Assembly: GCF_901933205.1 (NCBI RefSeq) | Contig: NC_044573.1 | Coordinates: 33,700,993-33,764,992, forward strand | From: Camarhynchus parvulus | Taxonomy: Eukaryota; Chordata; Aves; Passeriformes; Thraupidae | Length of the DNA stretch: 64,000 bases | Reading direction: 5' to 3' | In this document: positions 1-13,400 of the stretch, in pieces | Layout of the letters: every line of letters starts with the position of its first letter | Position numbering within the stretch: the stretch's first letter is position 1 | Position numbers and translations under genes: made by a program | The notes under the pieces: generated by a model | Databases searched by the model: none | Told to the model about the DNA's origin: nothing | The model's input: only the letters and a program-made list of their open reading frames with translations

Positions 1-490
1 AAAAGAGCTATTTGCACAGACCTGCTTTAGCTTCCACATACCCATGAGGCACTCAGTGTTTTACTGACAGCTCAAAAGAAAATTGAGTACATAAACATGT
101 GTCTTAGGTTTGTGCTTCTCAAGTGGCTGCCAAGGAATTCAGTGGAATTGTGAAAGACTGACAAGTTTGACCTCTTGGTGCTCCTCTTGATATTTCAGTC
201 TCTAAATGTCTTGCACTGGATTCCTTCTCCCTGCCACATTTCTCTCGGGGTGGGTGGTTGGGACTTGGAAGCTGCTTTAGAGGCCAAACTCATTTCCTTG
301 TGAGCAACCTGCTGGGATGCTCTTCAGATCATGAGATTTCCTGTTGCAGGGGTTGGCTACTTCCCATACTTACCTAACTTGACATTAGATTTCTTCTTGT
401 TTAAATAATTTTCTTACTATGCTACTTTGCAGAAATACCACACAATTACTCTCCTCTTCACCACAGAGGTGATCAGAGATGATAAACATC
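1..490. other. Unclassified non-coding DNA
   Basis: I see no gene, known repeat or structured element here. The composition is ordinary AT-rich unique sequence up to the LTR boundary at 491. Confidence 0.6.
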
Positions 491-618
491 TGTTATGGTT
501 TAACCTGGCAGACAGCTGAACAGCATACAGCTGCTAAATCACCATCCCACCCCCAATGGGATGGAGAGGGAAATGGAAGAAAAAACCTAGCAACAATCAT
601 GGATTGAAATAAAGCCAG

Positions 619-624
619 TTTAAT
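619..624 (-). promoter_or_regulatory. Poly(A) signal variant of the LTR
   Basis: ATTAAA on the minus strand, at the position expected at the end of the R region of the LTR at 491-1034. Confidence 0.5.
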
Positions 625-760
625 TGTGCAAAAAAAGGGAAAGGTTAATAATAATAATGATAAAAGAATTAGAACATACAAAATAAGTATTGCACAAAGA
701 AATCACTCACTACCTGCCAACCAGTTTTGAAGAAGTGTTCTTGACCAGCTTTTTTTCTAC

Positions 761-766
761 TTTATA
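761..766 (-). promoter_or_regulatory. TATA box of the LTR
   Basis: TATAAA on the minus strand inside the LTR at 491-1034. It is the presumed core promoter of the ancestral provirus. Whether it still works cannot be told from sequence. Confidence 0.55.
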
Positions 767-1034
767 CACTGAGCACCTTGATACTGGAATATCCCTTGGG
801 TCAGTTGTGGGTCAGTTATCCTGGCTGTGTCCCCTCCCAACATCTTGTGCATCCCCAGCCCACTCACTGTGGCATGGTGTGAGGAGAAGGAAAGGTCCTG
901 GCTCTCTAAGCGCTGCTCAGAGGTGAATAAAACATCCCTGTTTTATCAACGTTATTCTCATCCTAATTCCAAAACACAGCAATATATCAGGTACTAGGAA
1001 GAAAATTAGCTCTATCCCAGTTGAAACTGGAACA

Positions 1035-4000
1035 TTTAAAACATTTTTTCTGATGTTTTTCAGAGCTGTAGTTTGTTGCTCTGCCAGCTACAGCAAATGA
1101 AAACTATAATAAAAATGAGGTTACTATTAGTCTCAAGCATTTAACTTAATGAGCTAGTTACTGTATATTAATTAAATCTAAATATCTTATTGAGAGGCTC
1201 TTTCTGAGATTGTTTCATGCCATCTGGTTAGCTTGTTTTAAGTGACAAAGGATATAAGTAATTACATTTCTATTAAGTATAATTTAATGGGCATTTTTCA
1301 AGGTGTAGTGAAAGAATAGAGATTTACCATTTAAGAGTAATTACTTGCATTAAGAGTATATGTACAGAGTGCTGTAGTAACCTATCTTTGGAGCTGTGTC
1401 ATGCAGACAAGAAGAAAATATCAGCATCTTGTGTTGTGGCAGCCTTGGAATGAAAACCAGAGACATAACTTCAACCAACACATATCTTCTGAAGTAGATT
1501 TCTCATTTCTTCCTCCTGTTGCTTCTGCTCAGTAGACCTATGTCTGCCTTGCAAGCCTGTGAATTTCTTATCAAGAGATCTACATTAGTGGAATATTAGA
1601 ATAGGATTATTCTGGAGACAGAGTAGACTAACTGGCCATTTCAACATTGCCATCCCCTGGTGTTCTCACTACAATTCACCTATACATTGCCGCTGCTGTC
1701 ACCTCTATCTACACATGGGACATCTATGTCTCCCAGGATGTAATATAACCGGGGCCCCACAAAAGAAGAATAACTATTTTCTCTTTAAATTAGGTTATTT
1801 AAGGTGCAGCTGAGAAGCAAATAACTGAAATGATGACAGCATTTAGTGAGATGTTCTCTGCTGTGTGTTTAGTGCTCTATGAAGTCTACTGAGAAAGGAA
1901 TTTTTTTTTGAATTTGTAAGAAAGGAAAAGTCTTTTTGAAGTCATACTGCTGCTTTTGTCAAAGCATGAATCCGTTTGTCGTTAGATATGGATAACAGTA
2001 ATTTTCACAAAAATCATCTTTTCAGCTTGGTATTAAACACAATTTAGCCGCATCAATTCTCATTCAGTGACATGCTGAGTGACTGAAAGAAAATAAATTA
2101 CAGTTTTACCTGGTAATTAAGAAAAGGCCATTAGCTGTTTGTCAGGACCCCTTTGGTCTGCAGCCACAGATATGATGGTCAAGCCTTACAGGGAACAAAT
2201 GACAAAAGTTAGATGCTGTCCCCAGGGGCAGTTTTATTCCCTGCTCAAGCCGTGAGGGTGCCACAGGCAATGCTCAGAGTTGATGTGCAATCTGTTTCTT
2301 TCTGTGACCAGCTGAGAGCTGAGAGTTTCTGTGACAACCACCACTTTTCACTAATGGAGAGTTAATGGTAACACAGCACCTAAAAGAATTGGCCTTTTGT
2401 ATCGTTCAGAAGGAAGAGTAGAAAGAAAAGGTGAGAAAATTTCATAGAGACTTCAGTACAATGACTGACCAAAGAGAAGGGTTTTACAAGTGCAAGGAAC
2501 ACTGAGGTGTTGTGTTAGGTTAGGTTCACACTGGATGTATCTTATTTACATGTGCTGCTTATAAGACTTGGATTTGAGGAGCTGCTTAAATGTGTTTAAT
2601 GAAAGTCAAAACCTCACAAAATTCAACAGGCAGCTCCCTAACATGTTTAGATATTTTATCTGGCAGGAAGCAAGTTCAGATAAGAGTAGGCAGAAAATAA
2701 TGAAAGTCCTCAAAATCCACATTGTTTAGCAACTGGATAATGATTTAATTACAGATTTGATGGCAGAGAGCTTAATAGCCAGCATCATTGTCTCATAAAG
2801 TCTACCTGCAGTGGGCTCTGCTGAAGAGAATGTGCCCTCTCCAACCCATTTGAATGCTTTTTGGTTTTCACTCTTCTGTGCGAGGGAAGTAGAACTATTT
2901 TGGTGGAAAAGGAAGACTTTAGCACCAGTTTCTTAAGGCACAATTTGAATAATTGTGAACTAGTACTAGATTCATAAGCTATGGTTCCAATACAACTGTA
3001 AAGAAATAACCATTCTCTAAGCAATGTATTAACCACAAAGGTTCTAGAACATATAACAGAAATAAACTTTGTGAGGAAAGGTACATAATGTGAACCAAAA
3101 ATTAATTTCTGTTTTTTCATCTTTTTCCCCCCCCATTCTTTGTCATTTCTTCCTTTGAACACTAAACCTTTTACCTTTCAGCCTCATGATCCCTATTTTC
3201 AGAGTGCTAAAGGCAGCAGAACCATTGCAGTTAGAGCACAGTAGCAAATCATCTATCAAATAATCTTATCCAGGCATCTTAAAATTCATTTTTCTGCCTG
3301 ACCTCCCACTCTACCTCCTTTTAAGAGAGGAACAGAAAGCCCCAGAGCTCTCACTTAAATTACACCAGTTCCCTCTACTCTGCTTATTAGTTTCAGGAGG
3401 CTCTAAATTTCCACCAATGAATGAGACTTGCTGGCTTTTCTTTAACCTCGGTCACACAGCTGTCATACTGTAATTGCAGACTTCAAACTGAAGAGAAGAT
3501 AGTGAAGCAACTGCAAAGGTGATTCTTTACAGGGCAAGAAAAAAAGTGTGTTCTTACTTTAAATTAAACTAACCCAGGTGAAGACAAGACAGCATGCAAA
3601 TGCTAGGTCAGGTTAAGGAGAAAGCCTGAGCAGAAGGAAACCTCTCTAACTCCTGTAAATTAGCCACAAAACCAGCTGCATTGCCTTTTTGAGCACTTAA
3701 TCTACTGATAAATTTGGAGGTTGGTTATATAGGCAGAGACAAGAAAGGAGGCTGGGAAATATTCCCATAGGAACTTAGGGTCCAAGCCTCTGAGGACTGG
3801 TACCAAGAAAAGTGATACTTGTTTCTATTTAAGAACACCCTAATATATATCCTGAAGCATCAGTTTTCAAGGGCTGAGATTACTTATTGTGTCCTGTTCT
3901 CGGACCTGTGTTTTTCCCAACTTGATATGAGTGCAGCTGGGAATTTGGACCAAATTTTAGGCCACAGCAGCCCAGTAAGTTCTTTTTTTTTTTCAAAGTT

Positions 4001-5625
4001 ATTATTATAACTACAGATTATTATTTTATTTTTATTTCAGATGCTGTTAGTTCCTATTAAACTGCAGCTCAAAAGCCTGTATTTTCCCACAGCAGCTATA
4101 ACCCCTAGAGAGCATGTAGAGCTCAGAGAAGCAGCCAGCATTGTTTGTTTCTTGTGCATCACCCTCAGGGAAGGCAATGCTGGTACACCTCCTGTTTTCC
4201 TAGGAAATTATTTCCCCCTGCAGCAGAAGGGAGCTGTGCTAGCAATGGGAAGTGTAATTTGTAGCATGCTGAGCCATCTTCACTCAGTCTTGCCCTAGAC
4301 AGTGAGTTGTTTCTGCAATTTCACATCATTTTGAAATGGGAATATATGTAAGTGCCTAGCTCTTAGAAGAACTCAGCAGATATGTGCCATACATGTCTAT
4401 GTGGAGTGAAATGTGACAAAATTAGAAAGAGTATAAGAAGGAGAATAAGTATGAGCAAGCAAAAAAGTTCTTACAATCAGGCTGCTTGATCACTTTAGGA
4501 ACACTTCAGTGGCAATTCTGCAGCTCCAGAAATACTGGGTGCTCAGCAATGCCACCCTAAAGTAGGGAATTTAAGTGGTTGTACACAGAACAGTGATATT
4601 AGCTCCCCAAAGTGCTTAACTTCCAAGGTCTTGACTTAGCAAAGCCATGTTATGCAGCATTGCCTGCATGAGAGTCTTCTTGAGGTAGTAATAATGTGAG
4701 AAAAAACAAGAAACACTGGTAATTAAATCAAAACAGTCTGAAGAACTTCACATGTTAATCAAAGATTGTCATAGTCAAAGGAGTCAAAAATACTTAGGGA
4801 AAAACCCAGGTCTAAGGAAAAGGAGTCTTGTGTGCACAGATAGCTTCTTGTAGGCTCTGGTTTCCTCTCTCTCCACCCTAGGTTGTGAGCAGCTGTGCTT
4901 AGAAGTCTGTGGTTGCCTCAGTAGGCTCAGGAAATGTGCCTGGTGCCTGTGGTGCGCTTCAGCACAGCCAGAGTCAGATCAGCCTGAAATATCTCAAGGA
5001 ACAAGAATCATGAGACATGAAGGGCGAATGCTCAAAATACATTTGCAGAACAATGGACTCAGAGGGCAGAAGGTGACATGAATGTAAAAGAATCTTGAAA
5101 AATTCCACATGGAGAAAAAGTAGAGAAATGAAATCCTGCCACATATTATCCATTTTTAATGAGGGAATCTTTGATGAGGTCTGAGGTGTCCTGAAAGGAA
5201 ACACTAAGATAATTATGTTAGGTGACTTTTAGGAGTTGAAATCAATAATTGCTTTATATAAAATTTGTGAAACTCATAGTGAAGTGCTGAATTACTCATG
5301 CCATAGGATTAATAAAAAACCCACTTACAATGGACCTTTCTGGCTGGAGTACCTTAATTGAAGTCCATTTAAAATCTATCTAGGAGTCCTTAGTTCTAAA
5401 TTAAAGACTTTCTTAGCTGGTTTGGCTGCTTCTTGCTGCCACATGCCAGAGGCATTTTTCATTTGCCTAGGTGATAATATGCCCATTGTAATAAATATTC
5501 AATCATACAGTGAACTGCTTGGCACTTGAATTTTTTTTCTAGATTACTGTCAAGTCAGCCAGCTTGAAGGGGCAGCAGGTTATATTCAACAGCTGGCAAG
5601 TTCTGGCAGTAAATAAATAGTCCTT
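1035..5625. other. Unclassified non-coding DNA
   Basis: No gene or confident repeat. The part at about 1130-1350 is very AT-rich, with three TAATTA or ATTAAT-type cores. A donor-like gtaagt at 3975 and a strong acceptor ending at 4040 enclose only 66 nt, which is shorter than most vertebrate introns. Open stretches on both strands (for example 2785-3162 minus and 4041-4298 plus) resemble no family I know. Confidence 0.5.
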
Positions 5626-5663
5626 TTTATTTACATATTTTCCTGATTTATTTACATATTTTC
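5626..5663. repeat. Short tandem duplication, 21-bp period
   Basis: The 17-mer tttatttacatattttc occurs at 5626-5642 and again, identical, at 5647-5663. This is a local duplication in AT-rich DNA. Confidence 0.9.
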
Positions 5664-8600
5664 TCTTTGTTGTCTTTTATTGACTTACACATAATGTATT
5701 TGATTTACAGCCTCTAGAGGTAATAATACCAGTAAGAAAGAATGTGCTACTATAAAGAGATAGAAGAGCTATATTACAATACTATATGCTGTATTCCATT
5801 GAGCATACATGAATGAGAATTGAATATCAGGAGAGGGAGAGAGTGAGGCATCTATCTTTCTGTCTGTACCTGTGTATAAAGCCATACGTGTTGCCCTACA
5901 TATGAAAATGTGACTGCAACAAAAGTAAGGCTTTGATGTTCCCTATATTTTTTATTGAATTAGAAGAAAAAACATGACCACAATTTTTGCAATGGGAATA
6001 TTTCAAAAAGGAGGTGGAAAAGCCTTGGAAGGGAATATCTGAGTGGTGGATAAACAAGAAGAAATAGCAGTGGGTAGAATAAAGCTGGTCACCCCTAGAT
6101 GCTAGTCATGCTATTTTATGTTGTATTATTTCCTCCAGGACACAGGCGATTTGCCATGTGTAGCCATTTCTAAAATATTAACCTCTGGGATCTGAGTTCT
6201 GCTCACCTAACCCACTGAAATACTTCTACTCCAAAACAAGATTTCTTGCAGTCTGACTTGGCCCTTGAAAGGCTGGATATGTTTTTTTCTGCATTTGAAA
6301 GTAAAACTGTAAACATTGCAGTCACATAGCTGGCAATAAGAGGATTTAATGTTTCCTCCTTCTCACCAGGAATTGCATCTGAATTGTTTGCAATTAAAAC
6401 AAACTTGCAAATACAATTACAAATTTTGGCTTAGAGAAGCAGCCAGTGCATGCCAGGGACTTGCAAGGATGCTATTTGATTATAAAGATGCAGCCCGCAA
6501 GTACAGAACTGAGGGATTGGGGTGGGATGGGGACAATGAGCTGGGCAGGAAGGAACAGGGAAAGGATCACAGTGCTGCTGCTGGGGAGATGGTATTAAAA
6601 AGTTTGTTATGGGAAAGATCCACAATGCCATCACTCGTGGGGCTCCTCCACAGCTCCTGTCAAGGCACTCTTCCTGAGGCAATGGACAGGGTTATTTTGT
6701 CTGCCCTCCACCTTCCCCTTAGACATAATGCACAGCACTAAAATGTGGCCTCCCCTTTCTTCTCCCTCTTCACAGAGGACTAGTGACTGATTTCCTGCAG
6801 CTGCCAATTTTTACTGTGCTATCTGGCTCATCCCCATCTCCTCCTACTGCATGGGATAGCCTTGAAATCTTCCCACAAAGCGGGGTTTTCAGATGATGTG
6901 CAGTCATCTCTTTCAAGGACTGAAAGCAGGGAGCAGTCATGACTAACAGGGTATTTCAAACTGGATGTAGGAGCCAGAGGTTGCTGGATCAGGAAGGATG
7001 ACATTAGAAAGCAATCCAAAACCAGGATGATGTTTTCTGCTGTGCTGTGTGCGAATATGTGGAGCAGAGAAGCCATTTTCACCCTCCTACTCTGGAAGCC
7101 AGATGAATGCCAGTTCAACATTTGACATAATTTGAAGTATGCTGGGATCCTGACAATACAGCATCTAGAGCTAGATGTTCATTGTGCACCAGCCAGCTGG
7201 TTGTTTCCAGCACGCTGCTGTAGCTCTTCCTCCAGCACATGCCATACCCCAGCACTAAAACTGCATAATAGCCAGGTAGCCTTGCTTTAGCCTGCTCATA
7301 AGCTCTATTGGACTTCCCAGTAGGGATGAAACACAGGGCTGGCTCAGCGTGGCTGAGGAAGTTGTTTTCCAAGCTTCTGGCTTTCTGTGCCATGGGACAA
7401 CAGAGGCAGAGTGAGCAGAAATTTGAAATGCAACACATCCAAAGGAGAAGCTGCCAAATGTCCACCTGTGCTTCTACTGAGAAAAAAGGAGACTTTTAGA
7501 AGGGGGAAACATTTGGTATTCAAAGATCTACAGCCTGCTAAGCCAGTATCTCTGTACTTTTCATTTAGCTTAATGACAACCACAAAAGGCTGGCAAGCTT
7601 CTTTCTTCAACTTACTGAAGCATTACGCTGGTATGTGGGAGTATTGGCTCTGGCAGGCATTGTGTGCTGTTTCATTTGTGAGTGAAAGAGGCTGTCTGCA
7701 TTCTGAGGCATCACAGTGAAAACTATACTCAATTTGTGGCAGAATAATAAGGTGATCTGTTGTATTGCTTATGGAAGTAGAAAATGAGCTCTGCTCTAGG
7801 TGTATAATTTTCTACCATGGAAGCAACAGAAGCATCAGAAACATGCAGATGCTCGTACGTGCTGTGCCCCACACAAAGGATCTTTGCTTGCTCATATATG
7901 AGCACATGCATATACCTGTAAGGGGAGGGGCTGTATTATCTCTGGCCTGTATCTGTGCAGGTCTTCAGCCTCTGGCGCAGAGGTTCTTGTGAGGTATCAA
8001 AGGTCATGGTGGAGAGTTATTATTGGAAGCGTGATGAATATTCCTCCACCCAAATTTCAGTTATCGGGACCACAAAAACCTGCTTTTTTTTAAAATGGAA
8101 ATAAAAAAGAGATCTGTTCAGTCACATTAAAACAGCTGTGTGTTTTAATATCTGTAATGAACCTGTGCTCTACTTATATTCCTCTAAAGAGTAGGATGTG
8201 CCATTGATCAGGCTGTGAACTTAGCAGTCAGTCAATGCTGGGCAGAAAAATGCAGAAATATTTTTGTTATAACAGGTTATGGGAAGGAATGCGAGAAGAT
8301 ACTCCTTTAAGCAATAAAAAGTAACATAAGTTACTTTTCTGTAAGAAAGGGAGCAAAATATGTTTTAGAGGTGAAGGAAAAAGGTGTGTAACTGGCAACA
8401 TTTAAATGTTTTTTCTTCAAATGCACCCATCCAGGTTTGTCTAATGACTATTTTCTGTAGAAACAGCTGCAGGTCTGAGCTCAGAAACAGCTGTCTTGTT
8501 TCTCTGCATACACTGCAATAAGGTGTTTTTGGACAAAGTGATGCTCAGTTTGGAAAATTGTAAAGGAGAGAGATGGAGAAAGAAATGAACAAAGATCTAG

Positions 8601-9480
8601 TGTAAAAACTGTGTGGAAGTAATGCTTATGTCTTCTCTGTGACATAAGGTAATGGCTCTGCCTGATGTAATGGAGCAGAAGTTGCCATCTTGAATTTAAA
8701 GAATCAGAGCAGTGAAAGTAAAAAAACCAAAACTACAGTATCAATAGATAGCAAACTCTTCCTAAATTTCTGCTGGTTTTTAGCAGTATTTTCAAGATTG
8801 AATAAAGTTAATTCTGAGACAAAAAGAAATAACTCTGGTCAGTAATATAAAATCATACTGCTAAATATTTGATGAAACAGGGGTATTAATTACTGAGAAC
8901 CAGAGCTCTCAAACCCAGTATTCAGAAGCCCAAAATAATTACATTTTATGATTTCCACCAAACAAGATTTTCATCACAATCTTTCACAGTCACTGCTGAT
9001 TCAGAAGGGTCTAACTCTTTTTTAAGTCTGTAGTGCTTTCTCAATGCAAATAAACCAAAATATGCTGGTATGTGTAATGAGAAGCATGGCCAGGAAACCC
9101 AGAGAATTTACTGTTTGGTTTTCTCTAGTACTGTTGAGGCTGTACTTGAAGATGGTCCAAATCTGGATTTCCAATTAAAAAGAGGTGTTGAGATAGGTGA
9201 CAGGTTCTGGATAGGTTATCCAGAGAGGGACCAGAATGTCAGGGACCTCAAGCTCATGACCTCTGAGGAGACCAAAGGGAGCTGCCTGTGAAGAAAAGGA
9301 GGCTAAGAAGCTCTGTGATAGCCTGCATCTGTCTCAATGCCAAAGATGGCAAAGCTAAACTTTTCTCAGTGGTAGCAGATTACACAAAAGCAATCCACAG
9401 AGTGAGGATTTAGAGCTTCAATGATTGGGCCATAAAAAAACTTTAACACAAGTAGGGGGTGGTGGAGGATTTCAGAAGTC
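5664..9480. other. Unclassified non-coding DNA
   Basis: No gene or known repeat. The stretch 6350-7720 has higher GC and several overlapping open frames on both strands (longest 130 codons, 6349-6741 plus). None has a recognisable domain, a start context or a partner exon, and opposite-strand frames are equally open, which is what chance predicts in this composition. Confidence 0.5.
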
Positions 9481-10159
9481 AGCTACATCAAGTCTTGGCT
9501 GACCTGATTTCATATTGCGATAGCGCCGAGTCTTCTTTCAGGTTATCTCTGTAATGAATGTGAGATGGGAAATCTCTGTGACACGGCTCTGCTGCACTCT
9601 GGGAATGCCTGAGGCTGTAATGACATTTGTGTCATTTACCCCCTCACCAAGAGGGGAAAGCAGCCATGCATTTTCCATTATAAGCTCATTATAACATGTA
9701 AGCCTATTAAAGCCATAAGGACACGAATTTCTGATTTAAGTTCTCAATTCCCAGCAATGAAGAATCCTGTCAGAGGACTTATATTCAATTTACTTTGCCA
9801 GCCGTCTTGCTTGCTTCATATATATGACATATTTGCCAAAATAGCATTTATGGGTATTTTTTCTTATCAAAAGCCAAATTTTAATAAAAAGCAATTCCCT
9901 TGGATTTCAGCAAAAGTATGGGAAGCATCCAGTGAGAAATCCTAATAATTCTGTTTCTGAGGTGCTGATATCAGAAGGTATCTTTCTTCACTCCCACTGA
10001 CAATAAAAAAACATTCAGATTTTTAAATAATTTATTTGATGCAGTTCTATGCCATCATGCTACATGGTGAGAATTGTTTGTAATTTCTTGCAAGCTGGCT
10101 GAGCAGCTGAATTTGTGATGAGCACCCATTCATAATTTACAACACTGAAAAAGAAAAAA
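9481..10159. other. Non-coding DNA with a small CpG cluster and a near-palindrome
   Basis: An isolated CpG cluster (gcgatagcgccgag, near 9517-9531) stands out in otherwise CpG-poor DNA. A near-palindrome, aatgaca-tttg-tgtcatt, follows near 9619-9636. This mixture is typical of conserved regulatory elements, but conservation cannot be judged from one sequence. Confidence 0.3.
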
Positions 10160-10420
10160 GACTAACTTTGCATTAATTTTCCTTATTTCTATTACACATA
10201 TTCACTGAGACCTAATTAAAACTCTATTAGATTAGAAAGCAAGAAACTGAACATGAGTTTGGAAGATTTTAGTGGATATAGTCCAACACTTCTTAAACAG
10301 CTGCATTATGGATTTCAATGGGACATTAATTATGTAGGGAAATTAACTTCCAGAAGTAATTAATATAATCACTCTTTGAAAAATTTAACCAGAAGTCTAA
10401 TCATTAAATTACTTCATACA
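10160..10420. other. AT-rich block with clustered TAATTA cores
   Basis: Three exact TAATTA motifs (10213-10218, 10327-10332, 10357-10362) plus related ATTAAT and AAATTA cores lie within about 250 bp. TAATTA is the core bound by many homeodomain proteins, so the block could be an enhancer. AT-rich DNA also yields such motifs by chance. Confidence 0.25.
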
Positions 10421-13400
10421 AATACTCAGTGTTTGATGAAGGAATTGAATGACTGGAGGGGTCCGCTCCCTGAGAGCTGACATTGAAACCAGTGAAGGAT
10501 ATGAAGAAACACTTTCTGCCTCCTTTTTCTAAGTGTTCTGTCTTCTTTTCTGTACTGATTCAGAGACCCTGAGTGTGCACAGTTCTATTAGCAGGAAGCT
10601 GAAACTTGCCAAAAATTAAACTACATAGCAGGCTGTCTTTATGTGGTTCATGACTGTTATCTGTTATTTGCATGATTTTTAACCTGGCTACTTTCTTTTT
10701 AGGATGAAAAGACATGCCTAATTATCTGAGTTTTTAAAAAACAACAAGATACACAGTATCTTGTCCTCATCTTGTACCTTTATATTTTCTGATATGAAAT
10801 GGAGGTCTCCTGTGGGGAGGAATTGCTGCAGTGGCAAACTGTTGGATTCATCCCTTTACTCCTATCACCATGGGACAAAAGGAGTGAAGGAATTGAGTGG
10901 TGGTGTCAGACTTGCAGCAGCTCCTCTGTCATCTCATATTCCTCTGGTATGGAAAGGAACTAATCAAACCAAAGGAGGGTCACAGGATAGCAGCTTTTTA
11001 TTCATTAAGTCTCCAGCTCTGGTGGTAGCTTTTTAGAAACTCTCACAGGATCAGGCTTGCTCTATGTAATAATTTTATTTATAAACCATGACACATTCAC
11101 TGTATATCTCTGCTATGTTGTTTAAACACACATACTGAATCAAGTATGGGCTACTGGGGAGAAAAAAACCACGACAGACAAGCAGAATAGCAAAGCAATA
11201 GTTTCAGGTGAGTCGTCTCTCAATAGCCATGTAGGTGAGGTGGCAAAATGATGGAACTGCCAAAAATAAAGGGGCCACTGAGGAGCTCTTGCTGGTTACT
11301 GTGGTTTTCTGAATAAGGCTTGAAAGTCCGAAAGTGCAGATCCTGGGGGTAGGTAGCTCTGGGATGTGGAGCTGGCAGGAAATTGCTCATGATGACTTCA
11401 AACAAAGATGAATTGGAGAGGAGCACCTGAGGCAGCTGGCTCAGTTCTGCATTGAGAGGAGACCAAATCATGAGAAAGGCGGGCTTCTGTGGAGATCTAG
11501 TTAGTTAAAGTCACCTCTCAAGAGTTGTGAGGAATGGTCAGATGGCTTTCTGGCTGTATCTGGAGCTGAAAGTGTGTTATGAGGAACAGGGATTGTATTA
11601 TAGGGACTACATTAAATGATTTACAGATTTGAACATCCATCTTCCATCTGACCCTTTAAACCTAAACCCATGTTATGAAGGTAGAAATGTTTGAATATGA
11701 AGGTTTTTCTATTTTGTGTATTTTGCTAGCAAAATTAAAATGAATAAAAAACATAAATTAAACATGCAAATTAAGTGAATTAATATCATAACACAATAAG
11801 AACCTAATTAGCCATATGCTTAAGCTGACCTGATTAAACTAATGCTTTTTAATATGTTTCATACCATAAATTGGAAAACCAGAGGTCATGTTTACTTATC
11901 AACCTGTCAGATCCAGCATTAACTTGACTCACTCACAATGATGGTATGAGAATATTTTTATTCTGGCAGGTATTATGTGTATATATAAATATATATACAC
12001 AGAGTAATCTCTTGTGGAATTAATATAAAGATTACAGTGTTGATGGTGTATAATGCTCATCCCCTAAACTGTCAAAAAAAAGTCAGTGCTTCATGACTGG
12101 CTTAAATAAGGATACATGAAATATTCTGATGTAGTTCAAGATAGGAAAGCAAAGAAGACTCCACAGCAAAGAAGGCACAAGCAGCAATTTCAGTTTTAAG
12201 CAATGGAATTAGGATAGGTTGAATTCCCAGCATTGTCCTAGAACTTAGGATTACTGAGTTTTTAAAATAACATTGTGGCATACTGGATGTAAAAGGCAGT
12301 TGACTGCTTCACTTCTAGAAGCTTGCCCAGTGCATGGTCTTTAGCTGTGTCAGGCATTACAAGGTGTTGGCAAAGCCATTCACTTTGAAGCAGCTTTGGA
12401 GTGCAAGATGGACCTTTGAATAAGCACTTTTTTTTTTTTTTCAATGACATAGAGAAAAACCAAAGGAATTTGAGGGTCAAAACTAGAATATCCAGCGGAA
12501 CTATCTGGAGCCTCTAATGCCACTGAACCACGTGGTTTTCTTTGTTTTCTTGCTCCTATTGTCTTCAGTAGTCCAGAGCTGTATTTCATCTGCTGTTGGC
12601 CCAGTGACCAAGGGAATGCCAAGATGTGCCGTCCCTCTTCACTGCAGAGGAAGGTGCAATGCCTCTGGCAGAGGTAGGCAATCTAAGTGGCAGTGCAGAA
12701 TGAATGCTGTCTGGTGCAACTCCCATCACTCAGCATGGCAAAACATGTAATCTGAAATAGTTTTGAGGGGGGAAAAAAGAAGAAATTCTGAAAGTAGTAA
12801 TTTTTAAATGGAAAATTTCAGTTACCTGAAACGCTGTTTTCTGTTGATATCTACCTGACTTTGATTGGAGTAAATCTTCCTTGAGGGAAAAGTCTAGAAA
12901 GTCAGTAGTTCAGGGTTTCCACAATCCAGCCACGGGTCAGGTAGCCAGTGATGCCTGGAATACCACAGGAGCCCATGGTTATGCTACGCAGCCATCACCT
13001 CTGTGGCTGCAGAGTGTACATATGCTAAACCTAATATTATACAAAAATAGGCATAGCCCTACGTAGGCTTCAGAGATATATTTTGATCTATATAATTTCC
13101 ATTATGAGGCCATTTAGGATTTTAGGGGCCTATTATGCAAATTACTATTCATACTATGAATTACGCAATAATATAATCCATTTTTTACTCTGTTTCAATG
13201 AATGGGTAGTTATCCAGGAGCAGGGCAGGAAATTCAAAGCCACTGAAAAAATAGATCAAATGGAATCTGTAACAACAAGATGCAGCAACTTTCCTCCAGG
13301 CTCTTCTCCAGTGGGATTGTTCTAGCTCTGAGTATTTCATATTCTGGATATGTCTCTTAAGTCTAGCTAGGTGAGGGTAGCCACATCTGTCTCTGTTTGG

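Larger units (their letters stand above)
491..1034 (-). mobile_element. Solo LTR of an avian endogenous retrovirus
   Basis: Read on the minus strand, this 544-bp unit starts TGTTCCAGTTTCAACTGGGA and ends with CCATAACA, so it has the TG...CA ends of an LTR. The order of motifs is right: a TATAAA box (761-766), then an ATTAAA poly(A) signal about 145 nt downstream (619-624), then about 130 nt of U5-like sequence. The segment reading as GGGATATTCCAGTATCAAGG and the CCCAATGGGATGG block match a very common bird LTR that I remember as ERVL-like; the exact family is uncertain. No gag, pol, primer-binding site or polypurine tract flanks it, so it is a solo LTR left by recombination. The flanking five bases (acatc and tttaa) do not form a target-site duplication. 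The short open frames inside it are not genes. Confidence 0.85.

Noticed and set aside
3425..3500. ggtcacacagct, as in MIR SINE relics
   Set aside because: Only this short core matches, and the expected flanking sequence is interrupted by about 13 unrelated bases.
3975..4040. Possible 66-nt intron between gtaagt and atttcag
   Set aside because: Shorter than nearly all vertebrate introns, mostly T and A, and the flanking open frames match nothing known.
4681..4700. tgaggtagtaataatgtgag, resembling the start of let-7
   Set aside because: Only the seed matches. The rest of the mature sequence differs and no complementary arm lies within 100 nt on either side.
11220..11510. 83-codon minus-strand open frame after an acceptor-like CTCCACAG
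   Set aside because: No donor before the stop and no recognisable protein. An open frame of this length is expected at this GC content.
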